Positions 1-9,618 of a DNA stretch of 64,000 nt are shown in pieces. The notes beneath the pieces were generated by a model that saw only the letters and a list, made by a program, of their open reading frames with translations, had not been told where the DNA came from and did not search any database. A program made the position numbers and the translations under genes. Within the stretch, counting starts at the first letter, position 1; each line of letters begins with the position of its first letter. This DNA is from Paracoccus aerius (lineage in GTDB: Bacteria; Pseudomonadota; Alphaproteobacteria; Rhodobacterales; Rhodobacteraceae): NCBI RefSeq assembly GCF_014656455.1, contig NZ_BNCL01000002.1:248001-312000 (forward strand). Direction: 5' to 3'.

Positions 1-384
1 ATCCAGAACACGCCGCGCAACTACCTGTTCTTCTCGGGCGGGGGCGGCACCGTGCGAGGGCAGCCTTACCAGTCGCTGGGGGTCGAGGAGATCGAGAACG
101 AAGCAGGCGACACGATCAAGACCGGCGGGATGAGCGTGGCAACCCTGTCGGCCGAGGTCCGCTGGCAGGTCCGCGAAAGGATCGGCGTCGTGGCATTCGC
201 CGATTACGGCGAGGTCTGGGCGGAAGATGGCTGGAACGGCGGAAGCGAATGGCACTCGGGGGCGGGGATCGGCGTTCGCTATAACACGCCCATCGGGCCG
301 CTGCGTTTCGACGTGGCCGGACCTACCGGGGGGGACACTGGCGAGGGCGTGCAACTGTATCTTGGACTGGGGCAGGCTTTCTAA
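1..384 (+). CDS. tamA: TamA C-terminal fragment (Omp85-family outer-membrane protein), 5' end outside window
   Basis: The frame is open from base 1 and ends in TAA at 382-384. It encodes the last part of an Omp85/surface-antigen barrel. The fragment contains a VRGQPYQSLG segment, matching the conserved VRGY-type motif in the late barrel. It ends in F, as usual for a BAM-inserted beta-barrel, after a PIGPLRFDVA strand typical of TamA/BamA. TamA is the outer-membrane partner of TamB in the translocation and assembly module. The stop codon overlaps the tamB start (TAATG), so the two are cotranscribed and probably translationally coupled. The upstream POTRA domains are not in the window. The choice of TamA over BamA rests mainly on the adjacent tamB. 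Confidence 0.85.
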   Translation: MQNTPRNYLFFSGGGGTVRGQPYQSLGVEEIENEAGDTIKTGGMSVATLSAEVRWQVRERIGVVAFADYGEVWAEDGWNGGSEWHSGAGIGVRYNTPIGPLRFDVAGPTGGDTGEGVQLYLGLGQAF

Positions 385-3300
385 TGCGCAAACTCTGGCT
401 GATCCTTTTCGCGATCCTGTTCCCGCTGTCAGTCATGGCGCAAAGCGCGGCCGAGATCTCCCAGCAGGAAAGCGACGACCGCGGCTTCCTGACCCGGCTT
501 CTGGAACGCAACCTGTCCAGTGCCGGCCGCGAGGTCGTGATCGACGGCTTCCAAGGCGCGCTCTCGTCACGCGCGACCTTTGACCGGATCACCATCGCCG
601 ACCGCGACGGCGTCTGGCTGACGCTGAACGATGGCGCGATCCAGTGGAACCGCTCGGCCCTGCTGCGCGGCCGGATCGAGATCGCGGAACTGTCGGCCCG
701 CGAGATCCTGCTGCCCCGCCTGCCGGTGGGCGAGGCACAGGCCCCCACCGCCGAAGCGCGCGAATTCGAATTCGCCCTGCCCGAGTTGCCCGTCGCCCTG
801 AATATCGAGCAGATCCGGGCCGAGCGGGTGGAACTGGGCGAACCCGTCATCGGCCTTGCGGCCGCTATCTCCCTGACCGGCGGCATGAGCCTTGAGGGCG
901 GCGAGGGCCAGGCCCGGCTTGCGATCCAGCGGCTGGACGGTCCGCGCGGCAACTTCAACCTGGATGCCGGCTTTTCCAACGAAACGCAGGTCCTGCGCGT
1001 GAACCTGACGCTTGACGAGGCTGCCGACGGGCTGCTGGTCAACCTGATAGACCTTTACGACAAGCCCTCGGTCGTGGCGGAAATCAGCGGCGAGGGCCAG
1101 ATCCGCGACTTTGGCGTCGACATCCGGCTGGCGACCGACGGGCTGCCGCGGGTGACGGGCCGCGTCAGCGCATCAGGCGCCCCCGGCCCCGCCGGCGATC
1201 CCGGGACCAATTTCGCGTTGCAACTGGGTGGCGATGTAGCCTCCCTGCTGGCGCCGCAGAACCGCGCCTTCTTCGGCAACCAGGTCCAGCTTCGCGCCGA
1301 AGGCTGGCGAGGCGAGGACGGACGGCTGGAAATCCCCACCCTGAACCTTGTGACCGAGGCACTGTCGCTGGACGGCTCGCTTGCCGTCAATGCCCAGGGC
1401 GCGCCGCAGAATGCCGAATTGCTGATCGCGCTTGGATCGGACGCGGGCGCCGCGCAGGTGCCGGTTCCCCTGCCCTTCGCGGGCGAGAACTCGACCGTGG
1501 AAAGCGGGCGGCTGGAACTGCAATATGACACGGCGCAGGGCCAGGGCTGGACCCTGAACGGCCGTGTCGGCGCGCTTGACCTGGGCGATGTGCTGCTGGG
1601 CGAATTGCAACTGGACGGGTCGGGCGCGGTGGTGCTGGAAGGGGGCAGCTTTGCGTCCCTGAACGGCGGCATCCGCTTCGGGTCGCGGCAGATGGTCTTT
1701 GCCGATGCGGGTCTGGCCCAGGCCATCGGTCCCGAAATCACCGGCAGCACCAGCTTCGACTTCACGCCCGGCAACGCGGTCGAGTTTTCCGACCTGACGG
1801 TCACCGGTCCCGACTATGGCCTGGACGGGCTTGTGCTGCTGTCGGGCCTGGGCAGCGGCTTCGTCCTGTCGGTCGATGCCGATGCCCGTTACGAGGATCT
1901 GGCCCGTCTATCGACGCTGGCCGGGCGGGATATTCAGGGCAGGGCCGATGCCAGCCTGCGCGGCTATTACCGCTTTCTCAACCGCAGCTTCGACATCGAC
2001 GCCAGCGTGACCGGCACCGATATCGCACTGGACCAACCGCAGCTTGACCGCCTGCTGGAAGGGCAGTCCACCATCACCCTGGACGCCCGCCGTGACGAAA
2101 CCGGGATCGAGATCGAGGATCTGTCCGTCAACGCGCAGCGCCTGACCGCGCAGGCGCAGGGCTATGTCAACAGCCTGTCCAGCGATCTGACCGCGACGAT
2201 CTCGATGCCCTCGCTGCAGGATGCCGACCCGAACTTCTCGGGCGCGCTTCAGGCCGAGGCTAAGCTGTCGGGCGCAGCCGGTTCGCGCCAGTTGACCGTC
2301 AGCGGCGAGGCCGAGGATCTGCGCATCGGCATCGAGGCCCTGGACAACGCGCTTGAAGGCCAGACCACCCTGACCCTGCTGGCCGCCGAAAAGCCCGCGG
2401 GTTACGAGGTCGAGGTGTTTCGCCTGGCCAACCCCCAGATCCGCGCCGAAGGACGGGGCAGCTTTGCCCAAGGCGCGCTTGACGCCAATCTGGATCTGTC
2501 CGTGCCGGATCTGTCCGCGATCCGCGAAGGCTGGACCGGCGGCTTTGATGCCATGGCCCGGCTGACCGAACAGGACGGCACGCGCTTCATCGACATGACG
2601 GGATCGGGGCAGAACCTGTCCTTCGGCGTGGGGAACGCCGATGCCGCCCTGACCGGCACAACCCGCCTGCGGGTGCAGGCCGAGGAACGGGACGGCACCG
2701 TCACCCTGCGCGACGTGGAACTGGTCAACGACCAGATGAACGCGACCGCCCAAGGGGTCTATGGCCCCGGCGTCACCGATATCTCGGCCGATGTTCAGGT
2801 GGCCTCGCTTGCGCCCTTCGGCCCTGGCTGGCGCGGTGCCCTGAACCTGACCGGCAGCTTCCGCGAGGCAGGCGACGGCATCCGGCGGCTGGAGGTCACC
2901 GGCACGGGGCGCGACCTTGCCTTTGGACAAGCGCAGGTCGATGGCGCGCTTGCCGGCGAAACGCGCCTCGCCGTGACCGGCACCGAACAAAACGGCGTCT
3001 TCACCATTGAACAGGCCCGGGTCGAAAATCCGCGCCTGAATGCGACCGCCAGCGGCACGGTCGGGGGCAACCGGACGGATGTGACGGCGCAGGTGAATGC
3101 GCAGGATCTGCGCTTCCTGGGCAACGGCATCAGCGGCGCGCTGAACGCCGATGCGCGGCTGGTCCAAGACGGCGCCGTTCGTCGCATCACCGCGACCGGT
3201 ACCGCCTCGGGCCTGTCGGTGGGCCAGCCCCGCGTCGATCCGCTGCTGCGGGGCCAGACCAGCTTCGACATCGCCGCCACGCAAGCACCGGCGGGGCTGT

Positions 3301-4868
3301 CCTTCCAGCGGCTGAACGTCCAAAACCCGCAGCTGCAAATCCAGGCCGAGGGCGACACCGCCAGCGGCATGACCGTCAGCGCGCGCCTGACCGATCTGGG
3401 TCTGCTGCAACCTGAATTTCCCGGCCCCGTGCAGGTCAACGGCACCATTCGCGAAGAGGGGGCAAGATTCGTCGTTGACCTGACGATCACCGCGCCGGGG
3501 AGCACCCAGGTGCAGGTCGAAGGGACCGTCGCGCGCGATTTCTCGACCATGGACCTGTCCATCACCGGCTCCAGCAATGCGTCGATCGCCAATACCTTTA
3601 TCCGCACCCGCAGCGTCGAAGGGCCGCTGTCGCTGAACCTGACCGTCAACGGCCCGCCTTCGCTGCAATCGGTCAGCGGCCGGGTGCAACTGACCAACGG
3701 CCAGATCGTCGATCCGGGCGTCGGGATCCGGCTGGAAGACGTGAATGCCACGGCCGATCTCGCGGGCGGGCGCATCAGCGTCGATGCCGGCGCCAATGTC
3801 GCGGCGGGCGGTCGCGTGCAGGTCAGCGGGCCGGTTGACCTGCAGGCCGGGACGCTGGACCTGTCCATCGTGCTGGACCGGGTCATCGCACGCGACCCGA
3901 ACCTGTACCAGACCGAGATCAGCGGCAACCTGCGCATGTCGGGCAGCAATGCCGACGGGCCGCTGATATCCGGTGTCGTCAACCTGGGCGAGACCGAGAT
4001 CCGCATCCCATCGACCGGCCTTGGCGGAGCAAGGGCGATCCCGGACATCAACCATGTCGGCGATACGCGGCCTGTCCGGTCCACCCGCGCCAAGGCCGGG
4101 CTTGAAGGCTATCCCAGTCAGGCCGCGCGCGATGCGGGCATGGCCGGGCCGCCCTCGACCCCGCCATCGGCGCCGCCGCGGCTGGATCTGGTCATCAACG
4201 CGCCGAACCAGGTCTTCGTGCGCGGACGCGGCGTCGATGCGGAACTGGGCGGGTCGCTGCAGGTCCAGGGAACCACCCGCAACGCCATCCCCATCGGCTT
4301 CCTGGAACTGATCCGGGGCCGGGTGGACCTGCTGGGCCGCCGGTTCGACCTGACCGAGGGGCTGGTCGAACTGCAGGGCAGCCTGATCCCGGTGATCCGC
4401 CTTGTGGCTGAAACCGACCGGGACGGCATCACCACCCGCATCATCATAGACGGAGAGGTCCGCGACCCCGAGATCACGTTCGAATCCTCGCCCGAACTGC
4501 CCGAGGAGGAGGTGCTGTCCCAACTGCTGTTCGGGCGCGGACTGGACAATATCAGTCCGCTGCAGGCAGCCCAGCTTGCCAACGCCATCGCCGTCCTGGC
4601 GGGCAGGGGGGGCGAGGGGATCATCGGCAACCTGCGCAACCAGGTTGGACTGGACGACTTGGATCTGGCAACCGACGATGACGGGAATGTCCAGGTCCGC
4701 GCGGGCAAGTATCTGTCGGACAACCTGTATACCGATGTCGCGGTGGGGGCCGACGGGCGAAGCACGCTGAACCTGAACCTGGACGTCACCGATTCCCTGA
4801 CCGCGCGCGGATCCGTCGGGACCGAGGGCGGCAGCACCCTGGGCATCTATTTCGAGCGTGACTACTAG
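384..4868 (+). CDS. tamB: Translocation and assembly module protein TamB (DUF490)
   Basis: This 1494-residue protein starts with a basic stretch and hydrophobic segment (MRKLWLILFAILFPLSVMAQ), a signal anchor or signal peptide. A very long body of repeated beta-strand units follows, with recurring phrases such as 'ARLTEQDG...' and 'VSGRVQLTNGQIVDPG'. The last ~350 residues form the conserved DUF490/TamB domain (LLGRRFDLTEGLVELQGSL, then GLDDLDLATDDDGNVQVRAGKYLSDNLYTDV). The family spans the periplasm as a hydrophobic groove linking the inner membrane to TamA, and is implicated in outer-membrane protein assembly and phospholipid transport. Length is in the usual range for the family. The start overlaps the tamA stop. 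An open frame of 999 codons on the other strand (1908-4907) is a GC-skew shadow. Confidence 0.93.
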   Translation: MRKLWLILFAILFPLSVMAQSAAEISQQESDDRGFLTRLLERNLSSAGREVVIDGFQGALSSRATFDRITIADRDGVWLTLNDGAIQWNRSALLRGRIEIAELSAREILLPRLPVGEAQAPTAEAREFEFALPELPVALNIEQIRAERVELGEPVIGLAAAISLTGGMSLEGGEGQARLAIQRLDGPRGNFNLDAGFSNETQVLRVNLTLDEAADGLLVNLIDLYDKPSVVAEISGEGQIRDFGVDIRLATDGLPRVTGRVSASGAPGPAGDPGTNFALQLGGDVASLLAPQNRAFFGNQVQLRAEGWRGEDGRLEIPTLNLVTEALSLDGSLAVNAQGAPQNAELLIALGSDAGAAQVPVPLPFAGENSTVESGRLELQYDTAQGQGWTLNGRVGALDLGDVLLGELQLDGSGAVVLEGGSFASLNGGIRFGSRQMVFADAGLAQAIGPEITGSTSFDFTPGNAVEFSDLTVTGPDYGLDGLVLLSGLGSGFVLSVDADARYEDLARLSTLAGRDIQGRADASLRGYYRFLNRSFDIDASVTGTDIALDQPQLDRLLEGQSTITLDARRDETGIEIEDLSVNAQRLTAQAQGYVNSLSSDLTATISMPSLQDADPNFSGALQAEAKLSGAAGSRQLTVSGEAEDLRIGIEALDNALEGQTTLTLLAAEKPAGYEVEVFRLANPQIRAEGRGSFAQGALDANLDLSVPDLSAIREGWTGGFDAMARLTEQDGTRFIDMTGSGQNLSFGVGNADAALTGTTRLRVQAEERDGTVTLRDVELVNDQMNATAQGVYGPGVTDISADVQVASLAPFGPGWRGALNLTGSFREAGDGIRRLEVTGTGRDLAFGQAQVDGALAGETRLAVTGTEQNGVFTIEQARVENPRLNATASGTVGGNRTDVTAQVNAQDLRFLGNGISGALNADARLVQDGAVRRITATGTASGLSVGQPRVDPLLRGQTSFDIAATQAPAGLSFQRLNVQNPQLQIQAEGDTASGMTVSARLTDLGLLQPEFPGPVQVNGTIREEGARFVVDLTITAPGSTQVQVEGTVARDFSTMDLSITGSSNASIANTFIRTRSVEGPLSLNLTVNGPPSLQSVSGRVQLTNGQIVDPGVGIRLEDVNATADLAGGRISVDAGANVAAGGRVQVSGPVDLQAGTLDLSIVLDRVIARDPNLYQTEISGNLRMSGSNADGPLISGVVNLGETEIRIPSTGLGGARAIPDINHVGDTRPVRSTRAKAGLEGYPSQAARDAGMAGPPSTPPSAPPRLDLVINAPNQVFVRGRGVDAELGGSLQVQGTTRNAIPIGFLELIRGRVDLLGRRFDLTEGLVELQGSLIPVIRLVAETDRDGITTRIIIDGEVRDPEITFESSPELPEEEVLSQLLFGRGLDNISPLQAAQLANAIAVLAGRGGEGIIGNLRNQVGLDDLDLATDDDGNVQVRAGKYLSDNLYTDVAVGADGRSTLNLNLDVTDSLTARGSVGTEGGSTLGIYFERDY

Positions 4869-4876
4869 GACCGGGG

Positions 4877-4910
4877 GGATTGCGGGCTGTCCTCTGGCAG
4901 TCTGCAATCC
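4877..4910 (+). terminator. Inverted repeat just downstream of tamB
   Basis: GGATTGC at 4877-4883 pairs perfectly with GCAATCC at 4904-4910, starting nine bases after the tamB stop. CTG/CAG inside the loop could extend the structure. There is no T-run after it, so it is either a weak terminator or a 3'-end protecting hairpin. Confidence 0.3.
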
Positions 4911-5013
4911 GTAAAGCCTCGGCTTGCGCCGCTATCGCGCATTTCGTGACGCCGGGTGCCCTGATCTGGGGAAAATCGCCGACCGGGCGCCAGCCGTCGG
5001 CGATAGTTCGCAT

Positions 5014-5042
5014 TTGACATATCTTAAGCGAACTTTTCATAC
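5014..5042 (+). promoter_or_regulatory. Candidate promoter for the CAP/RTX gene
   Basis: A consensus -35 hexamer TTGACA lies at 5014-5019 in a locally AT-rich stretch. A poor -10 (TTCATA or TCATAC, about 5036-5042) follows at 16-17 bases. Transcription from here would begin around 5049, which would leave the ATG at 5053 leaderless. That favours the in-frame ATG at 5089 as an alternative start. Confidence 0.3.
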
Positions 5043-5052
5043 CTGACACGCT

Positions 5053-6345
5053 ATGGTTGAGGAACCGTCCCCATCCTTGGACCGTCACATGTCCTATGCC
5101 ACCGCAAACGAACGCTACTTCGCCAGCCTCGTCAACCAGGCCCGCAAGGACAGAGGGCTGCCGCCCCTGACCCTGGAAAAACGGCTGAACGATTCGGCAG
5201 ATGCGCATAGTCGCTGGCTGCTGGACAAGGACGTGTTTTCCCATACGGGGCAGGGCGGTTCATCCCCTCGCCAGCGGATCGAGGCCGCGGGCTTCGATCT
5301 GGCCGGCAGTTGGGCAACGGCCGAGAATATCGCCTATGTCAGCATCCAGGGCGCGTCGGATCTGCGCGATGAGATCCGTCACCTGCACCAGAACCTGATG
5401 GACAGCCCCGGCCATTACGCCAACATCATGGGCGCCACCTCGTATCTGGGGATCGGCCTGCAGACCGGCACGATGCGGGTCAACGGATACGATTACCCGG
5501 TGCTGATGGTGACGCAGAACTTTGCCCGCACCGATGGGCAGGTCCGGCCGGATACGGGGAGCTTCCAGAAGGTCGCCCAGCCCAGCGTCAACGGCACGAT
5601 GCAAAGCCGTGCGGACTGGCTGGACAGCGCGTCCGGCGTCCGGCTGGCCGCTGCAGGACCGGGTGCCGGGAATGACGACCTGGGGCTGACCAACCGCAAC
5701 GACACTGTCGACGCAGGCGCTGGCGATGATTGGGTCAGTGGTGCGGGCGGCCATGACCGCCTGCTGGGCCAGGCAGGCCATGACCGGCTGATTGGCGGTG
5801 CGGGTGCGGACAGCCTGGACGGTGGCCTTGGCAATGACACGCTGCAGGGCGGCGTCGGCAACGACCTTCTGGCAGGGATGGATGGCCATGACATGCTGCG
5901 CGGCGAAGCGGGGCATGACACGCTGCGCGGGGCGGCTGGCAATGACCGGCTTTGGGGCGGCGACGGCAATGACCTGATGGCAGGCGATGCCGGAAACGAC
6001 TGGCTGATCGGCGAAAGGGGCGCGGACAGCCTGTCGGGCGGTGCGGGGAACGACACGCTGAGCGGGGGCATCGGCAATGACCTGCTGAATGGCGGGGCAG
6101 GGGCAGATACCTTTGTCTTTGCCCGCGGGGGCGGCTTTGACACGATCCAGGGCTTTGACCACGATGCCGACCGCCTGCTGATCCCGCGGATCCTGCTGGA
6201 CGCCGACCCTGCGGCATTCATGCGCGACCACATGACAAGAACTTCCGCTGGGGTTGTAATCGATCTTGGGGATGGGGACCGTATTCTTGTTCGCGATCCA
6301 AACCTTACGCCCGCACAGCTTGCGGATGACATCTTCGGTTATTGA
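5053..6345 (+). CDS. Secreted CAP-domain protein with C-terminal RTX calcium-binding repeats
   Basis: This 430-residue protein has two parts. Residues ~15-165 are a CAP/SCP-like domain: [36 protein letters not shown], and [18 protein letters not shown], with the spaced His and Glu/Asn residues typical of the family. Residues ~215-360 are a dozen or so nine-residue RTX nonapeptides (GGxGNDxLx) that form a Ca2+-binding beta-roll. The tail ([22 protein letters not shown]) resembles an RTX secretion signal. There is no N-terminal signal peptide, so export by a type I secretion system is expected; none is encoded in this window. The start is uncertain: ATG 5053 has no ribosome-binding site and ATG 5089 (Met12) is equally possible. 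The substrate of the CAP domain is unknown. Confidence 0.8.
   Translation: MVEEPSPSLDRHMSYATANERYFASLVNQARKDRGLPPLTLEKRLNDSADAHSRWLLDKDVFSHTGQGGSSPRQRIEAAGFDLAGSWATAENIAYVSIQGASDLRDEIRHLHQNLMDSPGHYANIMGATSYLGIGLQTGTMRVNGYDYPVLMVTQNFARTDGQVRPDTGSFQKVAQPSVNGTMQSRADWLDSASGVRLAAAGPGAGNDDLGLTNRNDTVDAGAGDDWVSGAGGHDRLLGQAGHDRLIGGAGADSLDGGLGNDTLQGGVGNDLLAGMDGHDMLRGEAGHDTLRGAAGNDRLWGGDGNDLMAGDAGNDWLIGERGADSLSGGAGNDTLSGGIGNDLLNGGAGADTFVFARGGGFDTIQGFDHDADRLLIPRILLDADPAAFMRDHMTRTSAGVVIDLGDGDRILVRDPNLTPAQLADDIFGY
5695..6114 (+). repeat. Tandem 27-bp RTX-coding repeats
   Basis: Degenerate 27-base units each encode a nine-residue GGxGxDxLx motif. They are strongly conserved at Gly, Asp and Asn codons. Several units carry His in place of the usual Asn (GGHDRL, QAGHDRL, EAGHDTL). 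The array sits wholly inside the CAP/RTX gene. Confidence 0.8.
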
Positions 6346-6382
6346 TCAACCGATCAACCAGAGGGTGAAACAAGACCGAAAA

Positions 6383-6406
6383 ATGCCCGCCGAAAAGGGC
6401 GGGCAT
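6383..6406. terminator. Hairpin terminator between the convergent CAP/RTX and cysNC genes
   Basis: A perfect 9-bp stem, ATGCCCGCC (6383-6391) with GGCGGGCAT (6398-6406), closes a six-base loop. Read on the minus strand, TTTTT follows directly, so the U-tract favours terminating cysNC transcripts arriving from the right. On the plus strand it lies 38 bases after the CAP/RTX stop and lacks a clean T-run. It probably acts in both directions. Confidence 0.65.
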
Positions 6407-6517
6407 ACTCGTTAAGTCATTGCAAAAATAGCAGATCAACTACGGCGTTTTAACATTTATAAACCCGAGAGGTTCCTGACATCCGGCTTATTTTTCTGCA
6501 TGTGCGAAGGTCCGCCC

Positions 6518-6607
6518 ATGCAGAGCGACGTGATCGGCAGGCTGCAGAGCCGGGTTGGCAAAGGCACAGCCAAAGCCCGCGTCCGCAAAGGGGCAGAGGC
6601 CGGCTGA
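6518..6607 (+). CDS. Possible 29-residue basic small protein
   Basis: In the gap between two convergent genes, an ATG at 6518 follows GAAGG with seven bases of spacing. It opens a 29-codon frame ending in TGA at 6605-6607. The product (MQSDVIGRLQSRVGKGTAKA and so on) has many Arg/Lys residues and no membrane segment. No family is recognised. An AT-rich stretch at 6421-6475 could hold its promoter. The good Shine-Dalgarno spacing is the only positive evidence, and chance is a real possibility for so short a frame. Confidence 0.22.
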   Translation: MQSDVIGRLQSRVGKGTAKARVRKGAEAG

Positions 6608-6639
6608 TGACCGTAGCAGGATCGGCTGTCCGGGACCGG

Positions 6640-8559
6640 TCAGCCTTGCGACAGGATCGCCGCGATCACCCGGTCGGCGGCTTCCTCGGCTGTCAGGGCC
6701 ACGGTGTTGACCACCAATTCGGCCTGTTCGGGTGCCTCGTAGGGGCTGTCGATGCCGGTGAAGTTCTTCAACTGGCCCGACCGCGCCTTCTTGTAGAGAC
6801 CTTTCACATCGCGCGCCTCGGCCACGTCCAGCGGGGTATCGACATAAACCTCGAGGAACTCGCCCGCGGCCATCATGTCGCGGACCATCCGCCGTTCCGA
6901 CCGGAAGGGCGAGATGAACGCGGTCAGCACGATCAAGCCGGCATCGGTCATCAGCTTGGCGACCTCGCCCACGCGGCGGACGTTTTCCACGCGGTCGGCA
7001 TCGGTGAAGCCCAGGTCGCGATTCAGCCCGTGGCGCACGTTGTCGCCGTCCAGCAGGAAGGTATGCTTGCCCATCGCGTGCAGCTTGCGTTCCACGATAT
7101 TCGCGATTGTGGACTTGCCCGAACCTGACAGGCCGGTGAACCAGACGACCTTGGCCCTCTGGTTCTTCTGCGCGGCATGGGCGTCACGGTTGATGTCGGT
7201 CGATTGCCAGTGGATGTTCTGCGACCGGCGCAGCGCGAAATGCAGCATCCCGGCGGCGATGGTGGCGTTCGTCATCCGGTCGATCAGGATGAAGCCGCCA
7301 AGGTCCGGGTTGTCGGCATAGGCTTCAAAGGGCACTGGCCGGTCGGTCGAGATATTGACCACGCCGATGGCATTCAAGCCCAGCGTCCTGCTGGCGAGAT
7401 GCTCCATCGTATTGACGTTCACCTCGTATTTCGGCTCGGTGATGGTGGCGCTGACGGTCTGGGTGCCGATCTTCAGCAGATAGGGCCGGCCCGGCAGCAT
7501 TTCCTGCTCGGCCATCCAGACCAGGGTCGCCTCGAACTGATCGGCCACCTCGCAGGGGGCGTCGGCGCGCACGATCACGTCGCCGCGCGAACAGTCGATC
7601 TCATCGGCGAAGGTCAGGGTGACGGACTGGCCCGCGACGGCCTGGTGCAGGTCGCCGTCGAAGGTCACGATGGACTTGACGGTGGTGGTCTTGCCCGAGG
7701 GCAGGACGCGCACCGGATCGCCGGGATGGACGGCGCCCGCGCTGATCTGGCCCGCGAAGCCGCGGAAATCCAGATGCGGGCGGTTCACCCATTGCACCGC
7801 CATGCGGAAGGGGGCGTCCTGCATGGCCGTGTCGCTGACAGGCGCTTCCTCAAGATGGCCCAGAAGGGTCGGCCCCTGGTACCAGGGCATTTCCGGGCTT
7901 CTGGAAACGATATTGTCGCCCTTCAGCCCTGAAATCGGGATCGGCAGGAAGCTGTCCATGCCGATCTGCTTGGCGAAATGCGAGTAATCGCTGACGATCT
8001 CGTAGAAGCGTTCGGCCGAGTAATCGACAAGGTCCATCTTGTTGACGGCCAGCACGATGTTCTTGATGCCCAGCAGGTTCACCAGATAGCTGTGCCGACG
8101 CGTCTGGGTCAGCACGCCCTGGCGCGCGTCGATCAGGATGACGGCCAGATCGGCAGTGGATGCGCCGGTGACCATGTTGCGGGTGTATTGTTCATGCCCC
8201 GGCGTATCGGCCACGATGAACTTGCGCTTGTCGGTCGCGAAGAAGCGATAGGCCACGTCGATGGTGATGCCCTGTTCGCGTTCGGCGGCCAGGCCGTCGA
8301 CCAGCAGGGCAAAGTCGATCTCTCCGCCCTGGGTGCCCGACACCTTGCTGTCGGCTTCCAGGGACGCAAGCTGATCCTCGAAGATCATCTTGCTGTCGTA
8401 AAGCAGGCGGCCGATCAGCGTGGACTTGCCGTCGTCGACTGATCCGCAGGTGATGAAGCGCAGCATGGTCTTGTGCTGGTGCTTCAGCAGATAGGCGTCG
8501 ATGTCCTGCGAAATCAGGGCATCGGTCACATAGACGGGATCCTGGGTGTGCGCGGTCAT
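6640..8559 (-). CDS. cysNC: Bifunctional sulfate adenylyltransferase subunit 1 / adenylylsulfate kinase (CysN-CysC)
   Basis: This 639-residue fusion activates sulfate. The N-terminal ~435 residues are CysN, the GTPase subunit of ATP sulfurylase: G1 loop [14 protein letters not shown], and NKMD are visible, followed by EF-Tu-like beta-barrel domains. Residues ~450-639 are CysC, APS kinase, with P-loop GLSGSGKST and [15 protein letters not shown]. The product turns ATP, GTP and sulfate into APS and then PAPS, for cysteine synthesis or sulfation. It lies one base downstream of cysD and is clearly cotranscribed with it. Such NodQ-type fusions are common in alphaproteobacteria. The terminator at 6383-6406 probably ends the transcript. 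Confidence 0.95.
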   Translation of the reverse strand: MTAHTQDPVYVTDALISQDIDAYLLKHQHKTMLRFITCGSVDDGKSTLIGRLLYDSKMIFEDQLASLEADSKVSGTQGGEIDFALLVDGLAAEREQGITIDVAYRFFATDKRKFIVADTPGHEQYTRNMVTGASTADLAVILIDARQGVLTQTRRHSYLVNLLGIKNIVLAVNKMDLVDYSAERFYEIVSDYSHFAKQIGMDSFLPIPISGLKGDNIVSRSPEMPWYQGPTLLGHLEEAPVSDTAMQDAPFRMAVQWVNRPHLDFRGFAGQISAGAVHPGDPVRVLPSGKTTTVKSIVTFDGDLHQAVAGQSVTLTFADEIDCSRGDVIVRADAPCEVADQFEATLVWMAEQEMLPGRPYLLKIGTQTVSATITEPKYEVNVNTMEHLASRTLGLNAIGVVNISTDRPVPFEAYADNPDLGGFILIDRMTNATIAAGMLHFALRRSQNIHWQSTDINRDAHAAQKNQRAKVVWFTGLSGSGKSTIANIVERKLHAMGKHTFLLDGDNVRHGLNRDLGFTDADRVENVRRVGEVAKLMTDAGLIVLTAFISPFRSERRMVRDMMAAGEFLEVYVDTPLDVAEARDVKGLYKKARSGQLKNFTGIDSPYEAPEQAELVVNTVALTAEEAADRVIAAILSQG

Positions 8560-8560
8560 C

Positions 8561-9487
8561 TCAGAAATACCCTTCCTGCTTCTTCTTCTCCATGGAGGCG
8601 GCCTGATCCTTGTCGATGGCCCGGCCCTGCCGTTCGGACGTGGTGGTCAGCAGCATTTCCTGGATCACCTCGGGCAGGGTGCGGGCGTTGGATTCGACGG
8701 CGCCGGTCAGGGGATAGCAGCCCAGCGTGCGGAAGCGGACCGACCGCATCTGCGGGGTTTCGCCATTCAGCGGGAAGCGGTCGTCATCGACCATGATCAG
8801 CAGCCCGTCGCGTTCCACGACCGGGCGCGGTTCGCTGAAATACAGCGGCACGATCTCGATGTTTTCGAGGTGGATGTATTGCCAGATGTCCAGCTCGGTC
8901 CAGTTCGACAGCGGGAAGACGCGGATCGATTCGTCCTTGGACTTGCGGGTGTTGTACAGCTTCCACAGTTCGGGCCGCTGGTTCTTGGGATCCCAGCGAT
9001 GGTTGGCCGAACGGAAGGAAAAGATCCGTTCCTTGGCGCGGGACTTTTCCTCGTCGCGGCGCGCGCCGCCGAAGGCCACGTCGAAGTTGTATTTCGTCAG
9101 CGCCTGCTTCAGCCCCTCGGTCTTCCACATGTCGGTGTGAAGGGGGCCGTGGTCGAAGGGGTTGATGCCCTGTTCCTTGGCCTCGGGGTTCTGGTGGACG
9201 ATCAGATCCATGCCCGCGGCCTTGGCGGCCCGGTCGCGCAATTCATACATCGCCTGGAATTTCCAGGTCGTGTCCACATGCAGCAACGGGAAAGGGGGCG
9301 GCGCGGGATAAAAGGCCTTGCGCGCCAGATGCAACATGCAGGCCGAATCCTTGCCCACTGAATACAGCATCACCGGGTTTTCGGCATTCGCCACCACCTC
9401 GCGCATGATGTGGATGCTTTCGGCTTCCAGGCGTTGCAGATGCGTCAATGTCGCCGGAGCGAGAGGGGTTTCGGCTTGGCTGTTCAT
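8561..9487 (-). CDS. cysD: Sulfate adenylyltransferase subunit 2 (CysD)
   Basis: This 308-residue protein is the catalytic ATP-sulfurylase subunit that adenylylates sulfate and works as a heterodimer with CysN. It belongs to the PAPS-reductase-like PP-loop family: [18 protein letters not shown] carries the SxGKDS ATP-binding loop. The segments [17 protein letters not shown] and [20 protein letters not shown] are CysD signatures. Length matches the family. It is the first gene of a two-gene operon with cysNC. A conspicuous inverted repeat lies about 85-110 bases upstream of its start. Confidence 0.96.
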   Translation of the reverse strand: MNSQAETPLAPATLTHLQRLEAESIHIMREVVANAENPVMLYSVGKDSACMLHLARKAFYPAPPPFPLLHVDTTWKFQAMYELRDRAAKAAGMDLIVHQNPEAKEQGINPFDHGPLHTDMWKTEGLKQALTKYNFDVAFGGARRDEEKSRAKERIFSFRSANHRWDPKNQRPELWKLYNTRKSKDESIRVFPLSNWTELDIWQYIHLENIEIVPLYFSEPRPVVERDGLLIMVDDDRFPLNGETPQMRSVRFRTLGCYPLTGAVESNARTLPEVIQEMLLTTTSERQGRAIDKDQAASMEKKKQEGYF

Positions 9488-9571
9488 GGGATCGGCTCTT
9501 GTTTCGTCGGGGCGGCATCGTCCTTGTCAGGAACGATATCCTTCAGTGCCGCCCCTTATGCAAGTTTGCCG

Positions 9572-9597
9572 GACAGGAAAAACCAGTGTTTCCTGTC
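9572..9597. promoter_or_regulatory. 9-bp inverted repeat upstream of cysD
   Basis: GACAGGAAA (9572-9580) and TTTCCTGTC (9589-9597) form perfect arms around an eight-base centre, in the gap between the hsp70-like gene and cysD, both on the minus strand. No T-run follows on either side, so an operator for cysD or a leader hairpin is as likely as a terminator for the upstream gene. Confidence 0.4.
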
Positions 9598-9618
9598 TTT
9601 GCCGCATTTGCAGGAACG

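Noticed and set aside
1908..4907. 999-codon open frame on the minus strand opposite tamB
   Set aside because: The composition is that of an antisense shadow in GC-rich DNA. It shows no recognisable family and fully overlaps a well-supported gene.
5695..6114. Regular short repeats considered as a CRISPR or minisatellite array
   Set aside because: The 27-base period is in frame and encodes RTX nonapeptides, with no unique spacers.
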